Of a stretch of DNA of 64,000 bases, positions 58,134 to 64,000 are shown piece after piece (position 1 is the stretch's first letter; every line of letters begins with the position of its first letter). The stretch spans positions 4,634,399 through 4,698,398 of the forward strand of contig SSBO01000001.1 in NCBI GenBank assembly GCA_005281725.1. Reading direction: 5' to 3'. Origin of the DNA: Wuchereria bancrofti (taxonomy: Eukaryota; Nematoda; Chromadorea; Rhabditida; Onchocercidae). A model generated the notes under the pieces. That model saw nothing but the letters and a program-made list of their open reading frames with translations. It had not been told where the DNA came from and did no database searches. Made by a program: the position numbers and the translations under genes.

Positions 58134-61100
58134 TTAGCTTCTTGTATGTGTAAAATTTTGTGTGCAAAAAAGGATACAATGTGAATGGTTCATGCACAGC
58201 AGTTCCAATAATTTAATTGATATTTTCCGAGGTGGTCAGTCTATTCTCTTCTATATAGTAGTTTAAATTACATGCGACATGTTCCTCAGTACTATTTATA
58301 GGCCTTCTTTATTTCAATTCGGATTTTTTATCGTACCAAATAGGGGCTGTCGATTACAAACCTATAAGCTTTGCTTTGCGTTGACTATTAAATGTTGAAC
58401 TAAAGTAATTGCTGTATACCGAATAGTAATGACCCTTGTCTGGAATTAAGTTGAAACGATTACCTCTGCAGCGTCAGAGTAAACTGTCGGCTTTTACTCA
58501 TCTTAAATTCGAATTGTGTTACTCGAAATACGTTTAGAGATTATATGCATATCAACTGATTCTACTGTATGAACTGTGATAAAGTTATTAATAAAATTAA
58601 GTTACAATAGACATGGAAGTATTATTTAATCGTGGTATACTACATGGGGAACAATGATTAACTGAAAAGCTGACTTTCGGAGATTCAGATTCTCCAGTCA
58701 TTATGTATAGGACGGGAAGGAAAGTGGGGTTTGTCGGATTAACTATTCTCGTTTACTGTTGCGGGAAATACGAGTTTTATGCACTGGGAGGGTAATAGAG
58801 AAGACTATCATATTGAAATAAGAGTTATAGTTAGGTTCTAAGGATGATAGAGAGGTCGGGAGGTCAGAACTGCTACCTCTCATCTAATAAGTCTTGATTC
58901 TTGATTAAATAGTTATACTATCCCGTCATTCATTATGTGGGAAATAAAATTTCATCTGCGCGATCTTTCAGTACTTCAGCCAAATCCAGTGTTTCTATGC
59001 TTGAAAATATTGAATTTTGAAAAAAGGTATCATCTGATATTGAAGAACTTTTTTCCTACCTTATCGCGTCGTTGTCATTAAATAGTTATACACCATGCGC
59101 TAAATTTAATTGTCCATCTGAATTCAGAAAAAAATACATACATGGGATTGACAAAGTAGAGATGGAGAGATAATTCTAGAGCCTAACTATAGTGGCCTTA
59201 AGGCCAGCCCATGGTAGCAAACGGCCTTCAATTAAAAGAAATCGATCGTTAGTTACTGCTGTACTGAGACACTCAGACTGCATTCACCATCTTTTCAGTT
59301 GGTTACAAACTCAAAAGCTTATTAGATTGCTCATCTACCCCTTCTCTCTCTTTCATTTGTTGGCCTTTATATCATTTTAAGTAAAATTTGAAAAATTTCT
59401 GCCAGATCATTTTGTAGCTTTAATATTGAATTCCAATGATATCTGATCAGCGAAGCTTTCGTTCTTGTCTTCATAATGTTTTTTGTATGTAAAAACAAAG
59501 AAACTGAAGTTGTGCCATTTTGTTGAACTCATAGTTCTTCACAATTTTCAATTTAAACTGTGAAATTATCAACAAGAAAGGACAGTGGTGCATTTAACGT
59601 AAGGGTTACTTCATCCAGCGTAAGTTACATGTTACACTTTTCAAATTCCATTTACAGTAGTTCTTATGTCATTCTTCTCTCATAATTTATCAAATGCTGT
59701 GCAGTCAGAATGACTAATTTCAAGAAAATTTTATGAAGTTGTGCTATTTTATTGAATTCGAATTCATTTTTGTCGAATTATACTGATTCATCACATTATT
59801 CTATTTTATGTAATAATCTTGATAAGATTTTGTCCCCATAATGTTTTTAAGTAATTGAGTTGACATTATAGATGACATTCAGGTACATGTAACTTCGGCC
59901 ACTTCAATTATGAATAAACAACTTTCTGGCTTTCAAATTGCTATTTGTAAGGCTGAAATAACTTAGAAAAAGAAGAAAATTATATTTCCCAAGAATGGTG
60001 CTCAAAGTTGATATACATAAGAATGCTGTTTTGTGTTATTCCTACTCCTTTGATTCTGATTTAAATGCCACAGAATATGCTAGATCGATTCAAGGAGAGT
60101 TTTAATCAGAACCAAAAACTTCTCAAATATTATATTGCTTGTTATTTTAGAGTTTGGATGAGTGAAAATTGATTTCTCTCAATAATGCATCTTATTTTGT
60201 TGAATTTAGTCCTGTAGTACTTTCTCTTCAACCATTTCCGACGTTATTTATGAATAATTTTGTCATGCATTTTTTTAATATTTTAATAATCTTACTTATC
60301 TATCGACCATTATTCCTCTGATCGCTGCTACCACTGTTTTCCATCATTACAATAATTAATCAAGATATAGCTTCTCCTTTGTTTCATTCATATACTCATT
60401 ATACTGAATCACGCTAAGTCATTCTCGAATCTTTTGGCCTCCTACATTATGAAATCTCATTTAGAATCATATCTAAATTTATATTATTCTTTTTATACAC
60501 AACTTGATTCAATTAGCAATTTTCTTGCTTCACGCCATCTCAACTTTGTCATCTTTACGTCGCCTTTCTTCTTTGTCATTTCTTCTGTTTAATGTTCCAT
60601 CATCAATGCGACATTAAGATAAGTGAAGTTGTGATACCGTTTTCAATTTCTGTGTCTCACTGAAAATTTAACACTGAATACAGAGATTTATTGCGCATAG
60701 CAGCTGATGGCGTAAATGGGAGAGAATAAGTTGCTGTGCTCTTTTGTGTAATTGGAAATCGATGACACATCCACTCTGTAAACGTCACTTTCATCAATTT
60801 TAACGACCTCGCATTTTGAGTTCTGAAATTTTGGGTCAATGATTTTTCTATTACTAGTAGTTGCTGTGAAGTTATTATATGACTTACAAACGAAAGGCCT
60901 AGAATCAATTATATTCGGATTCAGAGATAGGAGTGGACTCTACTGCTAGTTCCCACATCAATTCTCATACTTACATATCAGCAAGGACGACTGCTCTGTT
61001 AACGGTTCTCGTCAAAAAAGAGAAATAAAATAAATTGAAACAAGTTAGAAAAAAGAATGTGAAAAAGTCCAAAAATTTTATCTTACGAAGACTATAATGA

Positions 61101-63940
61101 GAATTGTCTTATAGAAAAACAACTTGTCTTAAAAAAATATTTGATTCTTTCTTCTGCCTATTATATCGTCTGCGAAAGGCCAAATGAGAAATGAGAAGAG
61201 GTGAAAGGCATTCATCGAAATTTCATTCTCATCGACGTTTTTTATTGTTCATAGTGTAAATACGTGAACAGCAGATGGCTGTCGTTAACATAAGAGATTA
61301 TCTGTCTCTCAGCGCTTTTGCTAACTTTCGTTTCTTTGTCCGTATATCTTCAAAAATTTGCCTGTTCTTATTTTTCAGCCTTGTAATTATTGTGTGTGCT
61401 TTCTGATTAAAATCTGGATAACAAATCCAATTAAATGATACTGGGCATCAATATCTGTGTGCTTCTTGTCTATCTGTGAGAGAGGAACTTGTTTCAGATG
61501 TGATAAATTCTTCATGTCGTTTAGCATAGCTTAGCATATCGTTGAAAGAGCCCTCATCTCTCAGTCGATTCGACACTTACAAAAACTAGTAGAAAAAAGT
61601 TGCTGCATTCCAGTTCCTGTTTTCTGTGAGGCATATGAAAGACAAAATGTCACAAGGTCAAGATTAAGCTAAATGATTCCTTCATTATACGAAATGTAAG
61701 GTTTGTTTCTCAGCTTAAGTGTGGTTTTCATAACAGATGTATTTTAGACTTAAGCAACATACATGAGTGCTGGGAAGTTCAAGGCTACTTAAATAAGGTA
61801 ACTTTTGTAAAATTTCTCATCACAGCTCAGTGGAGGAAAGAAGAGAAAAGTGGAGTTAGGCAAGGGAGTAACCTGGAATGAGGCTATAACCTATATTTTT
61901 GTGAGGAAATAAGTTTTCTATTAGAATATGCACCATTTTGATTTCGGATGTATTCTCGTTGCATAACAAATTGAATAATTTTTTTTTTCTTAAGAGGTAT
62001 GGATGGGAAACGAATGTTATATTCCGATTCATCTAATCATTAATTTGGTTTTTTTTCTGGGAAATATATCGTAGAAACTCGTTTCTTTTCTCTTTGCTTG
62101 ATCTTCCTTCCAAGTTATTAGCAAAGATTCGCTTCCGAATGAGAATACTTTGAATATGAATTGCTTTTCACATCCATCATTGAGGCATCGTAATGAGTAT
62201 TTGAATGGCATCCATCCTAAAACAGGATTATTATTAATGAGTAGTAATAGCAGGGGTGGCAGCGCCGTGGAGATGAAAAGCTAATAAGTTGGTCTTTTGT
62301 TCACCGGAAATTAGTGGTACAAAGTTAATATGGTCTTTTGTTTTCTTTTTAACGATTTTGATGGATGGAAATATGCGAATTTGCTAATTGAATTATTGAA
62401 AGTTTTTAATGAAAGTAATAATAGCTCAATAACGCAAGCCAAACTGTCCAAAAAGTATCAGTGCAAAATTCTGAAAAGGTATAGACGCATTAAAAGGAGA
62501 GAAATCATTTTGTTCACTAAACTCACCCTCTCATTTCCTTTCCTTTCAGAGATTTGGAATAGGAAAATCTTGAAAAGAAACGCAAATTGTCAGTTACTGA
62601 GAATTTATTTGAAGATATGGTTCTCCATCAGTCGATTCATTTACTAATAAATTTGTTGATCTGAATTTTAAATAACTGTTCTGATTCCATTAAGTGTAAA
62701 ACGGAATAATCTTCAATTTGTAAATTGTTATTTTTCTGTTCTCAACTATTATATTATCGCTATATAAGGATTGAATAGTTACTCAAATGATCTATTAAGT
62801 AAGAATAAGACTAACTTATAATTTAATTATGGCAAAGGATTAGTGGAAAGGTAGGGAAATTTGTCTTTTAATCGAAATAACTAAACTCTTTTAGAGCTGA
62901 AAAACTAATTCAGTTATTTATTCCACATAAATATTTAGACACCTGGCAACAAACAAATACTTGCACTGATCTTCCGGCACTTCACGCTATGCAAGCCTAT
63001 ATCCCACATGTCCCGTTGTCGTGGCAGTTTTTCCCTTGTGCAGAAAACACATTTCCATAAACGTCGACCATATCTACTTAAGCATTCATTAATGAGCTAG
63101 AAAGGAAGGGAAGTACATCTTGATCACATCTGCTTTGATGGATCATTAAACAACTTTGTTTTATTCTTTATATTTATATTATTTGATGACAAATTTTGTT
63201 AAACTTCTAGAATATTCTTCCTACTTTTTTCCTTATTTTTCTGAATAATTTTCATACTTTTTTGCTTCCTAACGATATAATGCTCTCATTTTCTCCGTCC
63301 AACATTTCACAGTCTCAAAAATACTTCTTTCAAGATTTCTTGCACAAAATCTTTGCTATTATAGCAGTACACCTGCAATCTACATTTCTGCAATGTATTA
63401 CCTTCTGTTTTTAATTACATTTATGCTTTCATCTCTTCTATTGGGTAATAAAAATTGATTCAACTGCTTGAAAAAGATGCGAAATGAGAATATTCGTATT
63501 TTCATAATGGGAAACCAGTTTTAACATTGTACTGCTCTGAAGAACCATTTTTGGTCCGTCTTTGTAAAATTTTTTTCACAAAACTTATTAAAAACTTTTA
63601 ATTACTTTCAAATTTACAATAAATAGTTTAAGTTATATTTTTGATTCAATCAAAAACATCACCGCATTTGAAACACGATAAATTTATAGTTGATAGATGT
63701 AAGTGTAAACCATTAAACAATCAAACAAGAGAGAAAGCTGTGATCACTTCCAATTACCGATAATGTCGATGAAATACTATGGTACAATTTTATGGGCACT
63801 AAGGTGTTAATTAATATGGCCTAGCAAATTCACTAAGCTGCAATTAAAAAGTCGAATTTATGAAATCACGTCCTTTCTCCAATCTATGAGAACTTCAGAA
63901 GTGCTACCCAACTTTATGGGAAGCAGTTTCTTTTATTTGA
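58134..63940. other. Long region without a recognised gene
   Basis: 5.8 kb. ORFs of 62-105 codons (59192-59380, 60657-60908 minus, 62029-62211 minus, 62330-62647) lack splice-flanked coding structure or family motifs. The sequence is AT-rich with many T-runs. It may be the upstream region or a large intron of a gene beyond the right edge. Confidence 0.5.
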
Positions 63941-63984
63941 AAGTATAGGTTGTAGCACTTCTGTCTGTGCTACAACCTATACTT
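63941..63984. repeat. Perfect 18-bp inverted repeat
   Basis: AAGTATAGGTTGTAGCAC and its exact complement GTGCTACAACCTATACTT flank an 8-base loop, TTCTGTCT. It resembles a small RNA hairpin or foldback and lies at the right edge of the window. Confidence 0.9.
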
Positions 63985-64000
63985 AGTGGAAGGCAAAAAC

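Noticed and set aside
60657..60908. 83-codon minus-strand ORF in the right-hand gene-free region
   Set aside because: No flanking splice sites, no family motif, and length within the range of chance ORFs here.
1..64000. CRISPR arrays, rRNA genes, transposase or reverse-transcriptase genes, endosymbiont (Wolbachia) insertions
   Set aside because: No array-like spaced repeats, no rRNA-like stretch and no mobile-element protein was seen. A systematic tRNA scan could not be run by eye.

Overview
The window is nuclear DNA from a parasitic nematode, most probably a filarial worm (Onchocercidae, Spirurina). This rests on clearly AT-rich sequence, many small exons with nematode 3' splice sites (TTTCAG-like), acceptor sites lying 0-25 nt upstream of several start codons (as expected for spliced-leader trans-splicing), nematode-specific FAR lipid-binding genes, and close orthologues of C. 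elegans genes. No bacterial, viral or transposase gene was seen. All exon models were built by hand from splice signals and reading phase, and most join without a frame conflict.

Layout. 1-1520 (-): 5' part of serine hydroxymethyltransferase (mel-32 type), leaving the window on the left. 3231-4507 and 5423-6769 (-): two tandem fatty-acid and retinol-binding (FAR) protein genes. 8218-9694 (+): non-muscle myosin regulatory light chain (mlc-4 type), divergent from the FAR pair, with a doubtful antisense exon between. 13595-14771 (+): unrecognised 220-residue protein next to shuffled direct repeats. 18436-23473 (-): 14-exon polypeptide GalNAc-transferase. 25471-25878 (+) and 25856-26086 (-): orphan exons and a short histone-fold-like ORF. 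27425-28150 (-): small single-pass membrane protein. 31985-32446 (-): possible terminal exon. 32770-33393 (+): small secreted protein. 34714-46390 (+): complete 35-exon Nup98-Nup96 precursor (npp-10). 47584-53454 (+): APC6/CDC16 (emb-27). 54776-58104 (+): mitochondrial trifunctional enzyme beta subunit (HADHB). 58105-64000: no gene recognised.

The genes do not form a single pathway. Three large housekeeping genes on the + strand (nuclear pore, anaphase-promoting complex, fatty-acid oxidation) follow one another with gaps of 1.2-1.3 kb, too wide for a tight nematode operon. The FAR pair is the parasite-specific part: secreted carriers of fatty acid and retinol, arranged as a local duplication.

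The observations most worth a second look are three apparent GC-AG introns in three unrelated genes, an apparently broken 3' splice site (TTTCTTG in place of TTTCTAG) at a conserved GalNAc-transferase junction, a 44-bp copy of Nup98 exon sequence in the following intron, a long foldback in an emb-27 intron, a threonine at the Nup98/96 self-cleavage site, a divergent FAR with a long C-terminal tail, and a CENP-X-like short ORF. I did not find a convincing new multi-gene system.
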